Shown here: in pieces, positions 35,465-44,691 of the stretch
How the letters are laid out: every line of letters begins with the position of its first letter
Position numbering within the stretch: the stretch's first letter is position 1
From: PHAA01 sp963665865
GTDB taxonomy: Bacteria > Bacillota > Syntrophomonadia > Syntrophomonadales > Syntrophomonadaceae
Length of the DNA: 64,000 bases
NCBI GenBank assembly: GCA_963665865.2
Contig: CAXXWF010000001.1
Location: 992,001 to 1,056,000, forward strand
Direction: 5' to 3'
Translations under genes and position numbers: made by a program
Notes under the pieces: model-generated
Database searches by the model: none
The model's input: only the letters and a program-made list of their open reading frames with translations
What the model was told of the DNA's origin: nothing

Positions 35465-36673
35465 ATGCCAGAGTTTCTTAAAGTATTGACCTATCAAAAT
35501 GCCCGCCAGTTGATAAAAGATCATTTTCCCACCCAGGTAATTGAATATTTAACCCTAGAAAAGTGCAATAATCGAGTCCTGGCGCTGGATATGACCAGTC
35601 CGGAGGACATGCCGGCTTTTAATCGCTCAACTGTAGATGGTTATGCGGTTAGAGCAGAGGATACCTTTGGGAGCAGTGAGTCGCTGCCTGGCATGCTTGA
35701 CTATACTGATTCGGTACAGATGGGCAGGGAACCGCAGTTTACGATTGCTAATGGCCAATGTGCCTGGATTCCTACCGGAGGAATGCTCCCCCTAGGCAGT
35801 AATGCGGCTATAATGGTTGAATATACTGAAAAATTAGGCGAGGATACCATATTAGTCTCTCGTCCCGTAGCACCCGGAGAAAATGTAATGCTCAAAGGAG
35901 AGGATATTAAGCAGGGTTCGACAATTTTCCGCACTGGTAAAATCTTGAAAGCTCAGGATATTGGCCTGCTGTCATCTTTGGGGATTGATTCAGTCCCAGT
36001 TTTTAGACCTTATCATATCGGAATATTATCGACGGGCGATGAAATCATTCCTGTGCGCCAGGTTCCAGTCATTGGTCAGGTTAGAGATGTGAACTCATAT
36101 TCAATCGCAGCTGCCCTGGAATCCTGTGGGGCGTTGCCGCAACGTTATCCACTGGTGGAAGATGACATAGCTTCCTTGCATCAGGCGGTGGATAAAGCTT
36201 TGCATGAGAATGATGTGGTGATCATGTCAGGGGGGAGTTCAGTTGGGGTTGCGGACTACTCGGTGGGAGTTATGCTATCCTTCCCTGATGCTGAGATGCT
36301 CTTTCATGGTATCGCGGTAAAACCGGGTAAACCGACCATTGGGGTAAGGGTTGGGAATAAGCTGATTATTGGGCTGCCTGGCCATCCAGTTTCTGCTTTG
36401 ATGGTTTTTAATATTCTTTGCGCCTCAATTATAAGTCCACATTTGGTACGGCAGGTCGATGCCCAAATTACTCTAAATATAGCTTCCCAGCCAGGCAGAG
36501 ATGACTTCTGCCCTGTGCAGTTGGAGGAAGAGCTGGATGGGCGCAAGGCTAAACCGCTGCTGGGCAAGTCAGGTTTAATGAGCATACTAGCTCAGGCAGA
36601 TGGATATGTCCATATACCTTACGAAAAACAGGGGATCAGAGCAGGGGAAATGGTTAAAGTAAACCTGTTTTGA
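35465..36673 (+). CDS. moeA: Molybdopterin molybdotransferase MoeA
   Basis: A 402-residue single-unit MoeA. It shows FNRSTVDGYAVRAEDTFG near the N-terminus, STGDEI and MSGGSSVGVADYS of the MoaB/MogA-like domain, and GLPGHPVSALM, with the C-terminal beta domain. It incorporates molybdenum or tungsten into molybdopterin in the last step of cofactor synthesis. I start at ATG 35465, with GGGAGGA 5 bases upstream; the frame is open from 35441. The divergent MoeA-PBP gene lies 113 bases away, so promoters are probably shared in that gap. Two MoeA types may serve Mo and W separately. Confidence 0.94.
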   Translation: MPEFLKVLTYQNARQLIKDHFPTQVIEYLTLEKCNNRVLALDMTSPEDMPAFNRSTVDGYAVRAEDTFGSSESLPGMLDYTDSVQMGREPQFTIANGQCAWIPTGGMLPLGSNAAIMVEYTEKLGEDTILVSRPVAPGENVMLKGEDIKQGSTIFRTGKILKAQDIGLLSSLGIDSVPVFRPYHIGILSTGDEIIPVRQVPVIGQVRDVNSYSIAAALESCGALPQRYPLVEDDIASLHQAVDKALHENDVVIMSGGSSVGVADYSVGVMLSFPDAEMLFHGIAVKPGKPTIGVRVGNKLIIGLPGHPVSALMVFNILCASIISPHLVRQVDAQITLNIASQPGRDDFCPVQLEEELDGRKAKPLLGKSGLMSILAQADGYVHIPYEKQGIRAGEMVKVNLF

Positions 36674-36689
36674 ATTGACAGGGGGGAAC

Positions 36690-37127
36690 TATAGACGCGG
36701 ACGATTATGACATGCACGGAATATTATTTAATTAGGAAGTAACGAACGAGAGTGGCTGTCGGGTGTTTCAATGTCAAGGGGAGGATTGTCAACAGAACCG
36801 TCCCCTTGACACTTGACACTTGACAACACCTTTGGCAGCGACCAATAAGAGGTGTGACGGGGGACAGTTCTATGGTTGCGCTATTTTCAGACGGCCCCTT
36901 GTGACAAAGTGTGACAAACATTTGACAGGCAAACGACACGCGCCCTTGACAATTCTTGTGGGCAAAATCAAGAATTTGGTGTATATTTTCTTAAGGCTCA
37001 GCCATCACTTATCAAATGATGGCTGAGTCCTTTAGTGCAAAACTTCCTGTTGAACCCTTTGCGAACGGTCCCAATTTATGAAAAAAGTCCGTGAAGATCA
37101 TAGTAGTCCGCGTACGTCCGCGTCTAT
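36690..37127. repeat. Intergenic segment bounded by an inverted repeat
   Basis: TAGACGCGGACG near 36692 and its exact complement CGTCCGCGTCTA near 37115 bound a 430-base stretch without a convincing gene. Inside are TCAAGGGG...CCCCTTGA (about 36774-36806) with repeated TTGACACT units, and the hairpin at 36993. A 67-codon open frame (36820-37026) overlaps these repeats and I do not believe it. The same GATAGACGCGGA text recurs near 63873. Confidence 0.5.
36993..37032. terminator. Long hairpin, possible bidirectional terminator
   Basis: AAGG-CTCAGCCATCA pairs with TGATGGCTGAG-TCCTT around a 9-base loop. It lies between the convergent genes moeA and 37139-38242 and has a short T-rich tail on each strand. 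Confidence 0.6.
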
Positions 37128-37138
37128 CGTTCTCCGGT

Positions 37139-38242
37139 CTATTTTCCCTTTAATTCCTCGAGCAGCGAGCCGACCAGTTCTTGGCGGAACTCGCCTATGC
37201 GGTCGAAATCCATAGCCGGCACATAGTTGGTTTCCAGCTCATCATGCAGGCTTTTGGCAATTTGAATGAAATCTGTAGCTGCCTGCAGTCCTTTTTGAAA
37301 ACGCTCCTTGGCCTGCAACATTTGTTTTTCATTGGTACCGAGGGCGGATAAGTCTAAAAATTGGTCAAAGTCCAGCATACGTTTATATTTGCGAGCCGAC
37401 AAATGCTTTTCATAATCTACAATATGGCTGCTGGTATCAAGGATGGCAGTTTTGCTGTCAGGCAGGATTATCAGATCCAAATTAGTCGGATCAAAGGGAC
37501 AATGATATATTTCGCTATAAATGTTGTTGAGCCTTAACATATCTTCTATATGTTTGAAAAGATCTTTGACCCCGGACCCGGGACTTCCTTTTACTGCAAA
37601 AACTGCATAATTCTTATCCACCAAAGTATCCACCTGACTAATAATTCCCTCCGGAGTCAAAGCGGCTGCGAAGAGGTGGCGTGCTGGACGGCTGGATTTT
37701 GACGCATGGGCAATGAAATCTTCAGCCAGAGCAATAATATTACGGTTTACGCCTTTGGTATCGCTCGCCGCAGGGTAGTAGGAACTCCATTCCCACCAAG
37801 CTGCCTGCGCCTCCTTAAGACGGTTATAAGCTCGGCGGAAAAACAAACCTATCTGCCCGGTAAGGTCGACAATATCTTTCTTATTGCTAACAATCTTTTT
37901 CACATCCCAAAAATCGCCCATGTTTATAATCCAATCCACAGCCCCTGGATAACGGGGATCAACTATATGGGGAGCAGTTCCATCGACCAGACAGATTAGT
38001 CCATCACCAGCCACTATCCCATCCAAGGAATCATTATCTGATGAACACCAGTGGTATTCAATGTCAATTCCGTTGCCACTCAATTCGTTGGCGATTGCTT
38101 TCATAAAGGAAGATTTGCCTACTCCTGGGCCTCCTTTTAATATGATTTTCTTATGGACATCGTGAGGTACGATATGGTCATAAAACGAATAGAACCCATA
38201 ACAGGTGTTTCCTCCCGGGTACATGTTTCTTATTGTTGCCAC
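37139..38242 (-). CDS. ATPase-like protein of unknown function (PRK06851-like)
   Basis: A 367-residue protein with two P-loop-like halves. The first has a clear Walker A LKGGPGVGKSSFM (about 36-48) and VDGTAPHIVDPRYPGA. The second starts with AVKGSPGSGVKDLF, a Walker A-like loop in which the Lys/Thr pattern is altered, and ends PDSKTAILDTSSHI. I recall this two-domain form as a conserved Firmicutes family without an assigned role. I start at GTG 38242, behind GGAGGTG with about 6 bases of spacing; TTG 38257 overlaps the ribosome site. It stands alone on its strand. Confidence 0.75.
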   Translation of the reverse strand: MATIRNMYPGGNTCYGFYSFYDHIVPHDVHKKIILKGGPGVGKSSFMKAIANELSGNGIDIEYHWCSSDNDSLDGIVAGDGLICLVDGTAPHIVDPRYPGAVDWIINMGDFWDVKKIVSNKKDIVDLTGQIGLFFRRAYNRLKEAQAAWWEWSSYYPAASDTKGVNRNIIALAEDFIAHASKSSRPARHLFAAALTPEGIISQVDTLVDKNYAVFAVKGSPGSGVKDLFKHIEDMLRLNNIYSEIYHCPFDPTNLDLIILPDSKTAILDTSSHIVDYEKHLSARKYKRMLDFDQFLDLSALGTNEKQMLQAKERFQKGLQAATDFIQIAKSLHDELETNYVPAMDFDRIGEFRQELVGSLLEELKGK

Positions 38243-38349
38243 ACAATCCACCTCCAAGCTATTTTAAAAGAACGCATTGATTCTATAATCTATATGTGGG
38301 TAGCAGGTCAAATCCCACAGGTAAATTATGGTAATATAATTGAAGTTAG

Positions 38350-38379
38350 GTGGACAGGTTCACTGTCCCCGTGTCCCAA
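38350..38379. repeat. GGGACA-type palindromic repeat
   Basis: GGTGGACAGGTTCACTGTCC followed by CCGTGTCCCA, a member of the family described at 7686 and 24987. Confidence 0.55.
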
Positions 38380-38394
38380 AATGGAGAATAAAAA

Positions 38395-38423
38395 ACCAGG
38401 CGAAAATATCTTATCCGCCTGGT
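38395..38423 (-). terminator. Terminator after the DUF896 gene
   Basis: ACCAGGCG pairs with CGCCTGGT; on the minus strand it is followed by TTTTTTATTC, 30 bases after the stop of the gene at 38454. Confidence 0.85.
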
Positions 38424-38453
38424 AATCATAGTTAAGGAAGTATTTCAGCTAGT

Positions 38454-38627
38454 TTATCTTTTGAGGTCAAATCCAGCCTTATGCAGGGCAATTTTCATTT
38501 GATCTTTTAGTTCGTCAACATATAAACGATAGAGTTTGGCCTGCTCAGCTTCTTCTTCGGCTGAAAGTCCTTCGCTTTCTTTTTTTTTGGCAAGTTCATT
38601 AATACGCAGCTTAAGTTCTTCTTGCAT
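38454..38627 (-). CDS. DUF896 family small protein
   Basis: A 57-residue protein with the DUF896 (YnzC-like) pattern: a helix with RINELAKKKESEGLSAEEEA, a turn, and a second helix QAKLYRLYVDELKDQMKIAL. Family members are small two-helix proteins found across Firmicutes without a firm function; some are under SOS control. I start at ATG 38627, which has AAAGGAG 9 bases upstream; the frame opens at 38660 but the earlier ATGs lie on or before the ribosome site. A decayed second copy lies just upstream at 38682-38776. Confidence 0.85.
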   Translation of the reverse strand: MQEELKLRINELAKKKESEGLSAEEEAEQAKLYRLYVDELKDQMKIALHKAGFDLKR

Positions 38628-38652
38628 AGCACTCATCTCCTTTAAGTGAGTA

Positions 38653-38681
38653 TGGGACAATGGACCTGTCCCCTTATCCCA
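38653..38681. repeat. GGGACA-type palindromic repeat between DUF896 copies
   Basis: TATGGGACAATGGACCTGTC followed by CCCTTATCCCA; it sits exactly between the intact gene and its decayed copy. Confidence 0.6.
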
Positions 38682-38776
38682 AATCCAGCCTTATTAAGGG
38701 TAATTTTCATTTGATCTTTTAGTCATCGGTAAGTTCATTTATATGTATCTTAAGATCTTCTTGCACACTTATCATC
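38682..38776 (-). pseudogene. Decayed, internally deleted copy of the DUF896 gene
   Basis: The stretch AAATCCAGCCTTATTAAGGG to TTTTAG (38680-38723) copies the 3' end of the gene at 38464-38505 with few changes. It then jumps to text matching the 5' end (GTAAGTTCATTTATATGTAT to TCTTGCA, about 38730-38768). The middle is missing. It can encode at most a short fragment. Confidence 0.75.
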
Positions 38777-38918
38777 AACTATAAGTAAAGTATAAGATAA
38801 ATATTACACTTTTGGAAATTACAATATACAATTACTATTAGTAATTGATCCAAGCCATATTCAATTATGTGCTGGCCAGATTTTTCTGCAGAATACTGAA
38901 TAGGGAGGCCATGTTATA

Positions 38919-41735
38919 TTGCAAAACATATGGGAGCTTCAGGATTATAATGAATCGATTGTAAAGGAATTCTGTGACCATCTTGGGGTTTCCGAATTAG
39001 TCTCCCGCTTGCTGGTACAGCGGGGTATCAATAGGGTAGAGGATGCTCGAAGATTCCTCCAGGCCGATCTGGAGAATCTAACTGAGCCCTGGGAAATGCG
39101 AGGAATGACTACTGCGGCAGAGAGGATTAATCAAGCTATAGCCTGCCAGGAAAAGATAATAATTTACGGGGATTATGATGTTGACGGGGTGTGCAGCATC
39201 GTTATCCTCCTAGAATGTCTTGAGCGTCTGGGTGGTCAGGCTGATTATTTCGTACCTAACCGCTTTAGTGATGGTTATGGTTTGAATGCTGAATCATTGC
39301 AATCACTGGCCCAGCAGGGCTGCCAGTTGTTGATTACGGTTGACTGCGGCATCAGTTCGGTGGAAGAGACTATATTGGCAAATGGTCTGGGCATGGATGT
39401 AATTATTACAGATCATCATACTCCGCCATCTATTCTGCCGCCCGCCTGGGCTGTAATTAACCCCAAAAATGATGCAATTAAGGCTATAGCTAATTTGGCT
39501 GGAGCAGGAGTAGTGTTTAAGCTGGTCTGTGCTTTGGCCAAAGACCGGATATCACCGGAAGGTGTTTATGAATGGTTGGACCTGGTGGCCTTGGCAACAG
39601 TGGCGGATATCGTCCCTTTGTTGGATGAGAACCGAATTTTAGTAAAATATGGTTTACGGAGGTTGAAAGAAACCAAACGCCCGGGATTGCGAGCGCTAAT
39701 TCGGGAGACCGGACTGGAGGGCAAAAGCATCGAGAGCTGGCAGGTAGGATTTATGTTGGCGCCCCGTCTGAATTCGGCAGGGCGAATGGAATCAGCCCGC
39801 ACCAGCGTGGAATTACTGCGCAGCCGGGACGAGCAGCACGCCTCCCAGCGAGCCGCCCAATTAGGTAAGATGAACAATGAGCGCAGGCAGGTCGAAGAGG
39901 GTATCTATCAGGAAGCTTTGGTTTCGATAGAGAGTGATGCCAGGCTGGCTGCACAGCCCATATTGGTGGTAGGCGGAGAGGGGTGGCATCAGGGAGTCAT
40001 TGGCATAGTGGCTGCCCGCTTGGCTGAAACTTATAATCGGCCGGCAGTAGTAATATCCTGGGAGGGGAGCATCGGCAAAGGTTCGGCAAGAAGTATTTAT
40101 GGCTTTAATCTTTATGAAGCATTGGAGCAGGCTCGTAATTTTCTGATTGGATTCGGCGGCCATAAGATGGCAGCCGGTTTAAGCATCAACCGGGCTCAAT
40201 TGCTTGAATTTCAAGAGGCCCTTGAACAGTATGCTGAAAAAAGGCTTATTAAACCTGAATATAAGCATATTAAAGCGGATATGGAAATTGAAGCAGGGGA
40301 TATCCATCAACATTTGTTGGATGAGATAGAAATTATGCGACCTTTCGGGGAAGGCAATCCGGTACCCCGTTTTGTACTGCGGTCCAATGCGATTAATAGA
40401 CCGATTAGGGTGGGTAACAACCGGGCTCACTTGAAGTTCAGAACTGGTCCCCAAAACATTGATGGTATTATCTTTAACCGAGCTGACATTAATGAAAGTA
40501 CTCTACAGAATTGTTCTCAAGATCTGCTGTTTGAAATTGGTCAGAATGATTTTGGAGGGAAGAAGAATCTTCAGTTAAAAGTAAAAGATGTGAGATCTAC
40601 GTTTTTAGGAGTAAGGCATTCCAAGGACAACACTAATTCAATCCGCCTGGCCCAGGCAGTTGGAAGAGGGGTTGAGGAAACCGTCGCCGGCCACCCCGTC
40701 CTTTTTGTGTATCCGGCCTATCGTAGTCTTTTAAAACACCAGGCAGTAATGGAATATTTTCTAAACGGGCATAATGTACAGCCGCTGCACGGACATCTTT
40801 ATCCCGAAGACCGAGTCTTGGCCCAAAATAGATTGGCTCGAGGGGATGGCAAAGTCTTTCTCATCACCAGGTCTTTCCTGCAATATTATCAAAACAATAT
40901 GGGCTTACCCGGCAATCTGCGTTATATGGTGCGCATGTGGCCTAGTGCAAGTCATGACGGTGATTTATCGAATTATCCTCACCTGGAAGTAGAGAATTTA
41001 GTGCAGAGCGCCAAGCTCGTTCTCTACCGCAGCCGTGAAATTCCGGCCGACGGAGGACACTTACTGGTGTACGCCAATCAGCCTCAGACGGTAAGACATT
41101 TCAACGATAATTATCCCGAACTTGACGTTGAATCGGGGATTATGGATATGAGTCAGAGGAGGGCCGTGCGTCGCAAGTATACCGCTGGCGCTCAGGGGAT
41201 AATGCTGAGTGATGGCACTCACACAGCCGGATGGCCTTATATCAGCGAAATTAATGGGATGATCCTGGCCGATTCTCCCCTGGGTTTATACGAAATAGCA
41301 GCGTTGACCGATTATCTGCGAACTGGTCAAGAATTAAAGGTAGGGGTAGCTTTTGAGAAGAATAGTTTGGCTGTCAACCATAGATATTTAGAGCGGCTAT
41401 ATCCCGAACTGGATACAGTAAGGACAATTATGAAGGCGTTTAATCAAATCGAAGACAGTCGCCGCGGGCTAAAAATGGATAACTTGGTATCGATAATTAA
41501 CAGATATGGAAATAAGCAATATTCGCAGCTGGAAACAATGTCTGTATTGCGTATTTTGGCGGATTTGGACTTGTGCCGCTTTGAGAAAAGCGGTAATATT
41601 AGGGGAATATACTCAGAGGATGCTGAAAAACTGATATCCAATATAGGCAATACCTCCTATTACATGGAGGGGTTAGCTGAGAAACAGATTTTGGCTGACT
41701 GGGAGATGGAGCTAAATAACGCGTTAGTATGGTGA
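38919..41735 (+). CDS. recJ: Single-strand DNA exonuclease RecJ, extended form
   Basis: A 938-residue 5'-3' single-strand exonuclease used in recombination and mismatch or base excision repair. The DHH phosphoesterase core shows YGDYDVDGV (motif I), TVDCG, ITDHHTPP (DHH) and later GGHKMAAG of the DHHA1 domain, then an OB-fold region to about 565. The last 370 residues are an extension: ...VMEYFLNGHNVQPLHGHLYP and EDRVLAQNRLARGDGKVFLI resemble the helicase C-terminal motifs of RecQ/RecG-type proteins, but no Walker A is present. The start is TTG 38919, with AGGGAGG 10 bases upstream. RelA follows 5 bases after its stop. Confidence 0.94.
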   Translation: MQNIWELQDYNESIVKEFCDHLGVSELVSRLLVQRGINRVEDARRFLQADLENLTEPWEMRGMTTAAERINQAIACQEKIIIYGDYDVDGVCSIVILLECLERLGGQADYFVPNRFSDGYGLNAESLQSLAQQGCQLLITVDCGISSVEETILANGLGMDVIITDHHTPPSILPPAWAVINPKNDAIKAIANLAGAGVVFKLVCALAKDRISPEGVYEWLDLVALATVADIVPLLDENRILVKYGLRRLKETKRPGLRALIRETGLEGKSIESWQVGFMLAPRLNSAGRMESARTSVELLRSRDEQHASQRAAQLGKMNNERRQVEEGIYQEALVSIESDARLAAQPILVVGGEGWHQGVIGIVAARLAETYNRPAVVISWEGSIGKGSARSIYGFNLYEALEQARNFLIGFGGHKMAAGLSINRAQLLEFQEALEQYAEKRLIKPEYKHIKADMEIEAGDIHQHLLDEIEIMRPFGEGNPVPRFVLRSNAINRPIRVGNNRAHLKFRTGPQNIDGIIFNRADINESTLQNCSQDLLFEIGQNDFGGKKNLQLKVKDVRSTFLGVRHSKDNTNSIRLAQAVGRGVEETVAGHPVLFVYPAYRSLLKHQAVMEYFLNGHNVQPLHGHLYPEDRVLAQNRLARGDGKVFLITRSFLQYYQNNMGLPGNLRYMVRMWPSASHDGDLSNYPHLEVENLVQSAKLVLYRSREIPADGGHLLVYANQPQTVRHFNDNYPELDVESGIMDMSQRRAVRRKYTAGAQGIMLSDGTHTAGWPYISEINGMILADSPLGLYEIAALTDYLRTGQELKVGVAFEKNSLAVNHRYLERLYPELDTVRTIMKAFNQIEDSRRGLKMDNLVSIINRYGNKQYSQLETMSVLRILADLDLCRFEKSGNIRGIYSEDAEKLISNIGNTSYYMEGLAEKQILADWEMELNNALVW

Positions 41736-41740
41736 TATAA

Positions 41741-43927
41741 ATGGGGCCGCAAACAATTTTAGACCGTGTAAGAGAATATGATCCCCGGGCTGATTTTGAT
41801 TTAATTGCCAAAGCATATAATTATGCGGTAATTGCGCACGGGGATCAAAAGAGGATCTCTGGTGAGCCCTACATGATTCATCCGGTGGAAGTAGCACTCA
41901 TTTTAACGGAAATTGAAATGGACAGTGCTTCTATCTGTGCAGCCCTGTTGCACGATGTAATTGAAGACACCAATTTTAACTATCAGAATCTAGAGGATGA
42001 ATTTGGTGAAGAAATTGCTCGTTTGGTGGATGGCGTTACCAAACTAAGCCGGATTGATTTTAAATCTCGGGAAGAGGCGCAAGCGGAAAATCTGCGCAAG
42101 ATGTTTATTGCCATGGCTAAGGATATCCGGGTGGTACTTATAAAACTGGCGGATCGCCTCCATAATATGCGCACCCTGAATTTTCAACCAGAACCTAAAC
42201 AGAAGGAAATCGCCCGGGAAACCATGGAGATTTTTGCACCGCTGGCTCATCGCCTAGGTGTTTTCAAATATAAATGGCAGCTGGAAGATCTGGCTTTCTT
42301 ATATCTGGAACCGGAAATGTATTATGAAGTTGCTCAAAGACTGAAAACCAAACGTAAAGAAAGAGAAGAATATGTTAACACTTTAAAACAACAGATAAAA
42401 GATGGGTTGGAACAGATTGGGATTGAGGGTGATATAGCCGGACGTCCTAAAAATATTTATAGTATATACAAAAAAATGATTAAGCAGAACAAACCGATAG
42501 ATGAAATCTATGATAAAATTGCCATTCGGGTGGTGGTTGATACTGTTCCTGAATGTTATGGCGTTTTGGGCATTATTCATACCATCTGGAAACCTCTTCC
42601 CGGTAGATTCAAAGATTACATTGCCACACCTAAACCTAACATGTATCAATCTCTGCACACAACGCTGATTGGGCAGGGGGGCGAGCCTTTCGAAGTTCAG
42701 ATTCGTACTGGGGAGATGCACGTTACTGCCGAATCGGGAATAGCTGCCCACTGGCATTATAAAGAAGCAATCAATCCTAAAGATCGGGATAAGAAGTATG
42801 AAGAAAAGCTATCCTGGCTGCGGCGGATTCTAGAATGGCAGCAGGATGTCAATGATAATTCCGAGTTTATGGAGTCGCTCAAAAAGGATCTTTTTGATGA
42901 TACAGTTTTTATTTTTACTCCCAAAGGGGCGGTTATTGAATTGCCCAAGGGTGCCTGTCCGGTGGATTTTGCCTACCGGGTTCATACCGAGGTGGGCCAT
43001 AAATGCACTGGAGCCAGAGTAAACGGACGCATCGTACCGCTGGATTATCAGCTGAACAATGGTGATATCGTGGAAATCATAACCTCTAAGAATTCAGTTG
43101 GACCTACACGGGGATGGCTCGACTTTGTGAAGACGTCCTCGGCCCGCAGCCGTATCAAGGCCTGGTTCAAAAGAGGACAGCGCCATGAAAACATTATTAA
43201 AGGCAATGAATTGCTGGAAAACGAGCTGAAAAAGAGACACCTCGACCCTAAAGAACTGTTGAAAGAATCGAAATTGGCAGAGATTTTGGATCGCTTTTCC
43301 TTGGCGGTAGTTGACGATTTATTTGCCGCCGTAGGGGATGGCAGTCTAACTGCCAACCAGGTAATCAACAAAGTTAAGGAAGTCTATTTTCCTAATACCC
43401 AGGTAGAGGATATAATTAAAACACCGATCGCTACCCGGTCTGGGCAGGTAAGAGATCGAGAAACCCGGGCTCTTAAAATCAAAGGGGTTGATGACGTTGT
43501 CATTAGGCTAGCGCATTGCTGCAATCCCCTGCCAGGTGATGAGGTGCTAGGGTATATTACCCGAGGGCGAGGGGTATCCGTGCACCGTCGGGACTGTCCC
43601 AATTTACAGAATTATTTGCGCAATGAAAGCGGCAGAATAATGGAGGTAGAATGGGCTGCGGAGAAAGGCAATTACTTGGTTGAGATGGAGATAAATTCAA
43701 TGGATAGGCCCCGTTTGACTTCCGATGTGATGACCGTACTGGCGGATATGAAAATACCAGTAAATTCTGTTTTTTCTCGAGTCACGAAAAATAGTCTGGC
43801 AGTTATGAATCTGAAGCTGGAAATTGTAGATATGGGACAACTAAATGCCATCAAGCAGCGAATACAAAAAGTAAAAGGTATAACCGAAGTTAGAAGGGTA
43901 TTACCGGGAGAAACCAGAGGTGAATAA
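41741..43927 (+). CDS. relA: Bifunctional (p)ppGpp synthetase/hydrolase
   Basis: A 728-residue Rel protein that makes and breaks the stringent-response alarmone. In order: HD hydrolase domain (HPVEVALIL, HDVIEDT, about 45-75), synthetase domain (AIRVVVDTVPECYG, TPKPNMYQSLHT), TGS domain (about 385-450, VFTPKGAVIELPKGA-like), a zinc-finger-like helical region (RLAHCCNPLPGDE) and a C-terminal ACT domain. Both catalytic sites look intact, so it is the long Firmicutes Rel. It follows recJ at once; the usual apt gene between them is missing. Confidence 0.97.
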   Translation: MGPQTILDRVREYDPRADFDLIAKAYNYAVIAHGDQKRISGEPYMIHPVEVALILTEIEMDSASICAALLHDVIEDTNFNYQNLEDEFGEEIARLVDGVTKLSRIDFKSREEAQAENLRKMFIAMAKDIRVVLIKLADRLHNMRTLNFQPEPKQKEIARETMEIFAPLAHRLGVFKYKWQLEDLAFLYLEPEMYYEVAQRLKTKRKEREEYVNTLKQQIKDGLEQIGIEGDIAGRPKNIYSIYKKMIKQNKPIDEIYDKIAIRVVVDTVPECYGVLGIIHTIWKPLPGRFKDYIATPKPNMYQSLHTTLIGQGGEPFEVQIRTGEMHVTAESGIAAHWHYKEAINPKDRDKKYEEKLSWLRRILEWQQDVNDNSEFMESLKKDLFDDTVFIFTPKGAVIELPKGACPVDFAYRVHTEVGHKCTGARVNGRIVPLDYQLNNGDIVEIITSKNSVGPTRGWLDFVKTSSARSRIKAWFKRGQRHENIIKGNELLENELKKRHLDPKELLKESKLAEILDRFSLAVVDDLFAAVGDGSLTANQVINKVKEVYFPNTQVEDIIKTPIATRSGQVRDRETRALKIKGVDDVVIRLAHCCNPLPGDEVLGYITRGRGVSVHRRDCPNLQNYLRNESGRIMEVEWAAEKGNYLVEMEINSMDRPRLTSDVMTVLADMKIPVNSVFSRVTKNSLAVMNLKLEIVDMGQLNAIKQRIQKVKGITEVRRVLPGETRGE

Positions 43928-43974
43928 GTAACTGGTGGAACCGGCCGCAATATATACTGGGAGGTAGAAAAAAC

Positions 43975-44601
43975 GTGATATTAATGGTTGTGGAAATCAG
44001 CAGCATGGGTGAGAATTGTTATATCGTAGGCTGTGAAGAAACCCGGGAGGTGGCTGTGATAGATCCCGGCGGCAATGCGCGGGGTATACTTAATTTATTA
44101 AAAGAGAACAATTTGACAGCGGTATATATAATCAATACCCATGGACACATTGATCATATCGGGGGTAACCGGGGAGTTAAAGAAGCCACTGGAGCCCAAA
44201 TACTTATCCATGAACAAGATGGGAAAATGTTGGTCAATCCCGCCTCCAACTTCTCTTTCCTGATGGGGACCAAAGTTACCAGCCCCCCTGCCGACAGGTT
44301 TGTCAAGGAAGGCGATATCATAAAAATCGGCAATACAGTTGAGCTTGAGGTCATTCATACACCTGGTCACAGCCTGGGGGGAATATGTTTGAAAACCGGC
44401 GACATTATATTTGTAGGTGATACTTTATTCCAGGGTTCAATTGGCCGAACAGATTTTCCCGGAGGCTCCTACAAACAACTGATTCAGATGATTAAAGAAA
44501 AGCTGCTTTGCTATGCTGATGAGGTGGTCGCTTATCCTGGTCATGGACCAGCCACTACCATTGGTTTTGAGAGGAAGCATAATCCCTTCTTACAACAATG
44601 A
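43975..44601 (+). CDS. MBL-fold hydrolase, glyoxalase II-like
   Basis: A 208-residue metallo-beta-lactamase fold protein with the metal motif THGHIDHIGG (about 55-64), TPGHSLGG, GDTLFQGSIGRTD and a final YPGHGPATT. It lacks the C-terminal helical domain of true glyoxalase II. Such proteins regularly sit between relA and hemZ/hisS in Firmicutes; their thioester or other substrate is not known. GTG 43975 follows GGGAGG by about 10 bases; ATG 43984 is possible. Confidence 0.88.
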   Translation: MILMVVEISSMGENCYIVGCEETREVAVIDPGGNARGILNLLKENNLTAVYIINTHGHIDHIGGNRGVKEATGAQILIHEQDGKMLVNPASNFSFLMGTKVTSPPADRFVKEGDIIKIGNTVELEVIHTPGHSLGGICLKTGDIIFVGDTLFQGSIGRTDFPGGSYKQLIQMIKEKLLCYADEVVAYPGHGPATTIGFERKHNPFLQQ

Positions 44602-44691
44602 AATTCACAAACATTATAAGGTGCAAAACTTCTCACACTGGTCAGGGGAGATTTTTGATATACATAAAAGTGGAATTAGGAGGATTGGCCC

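Noticed and set aside
36820..37026. 68-codon open frame between moeA and the ATPase-like gene
   Set aside because: It runs through repeats and a long hairpin; no start signal or recognisable sequence.
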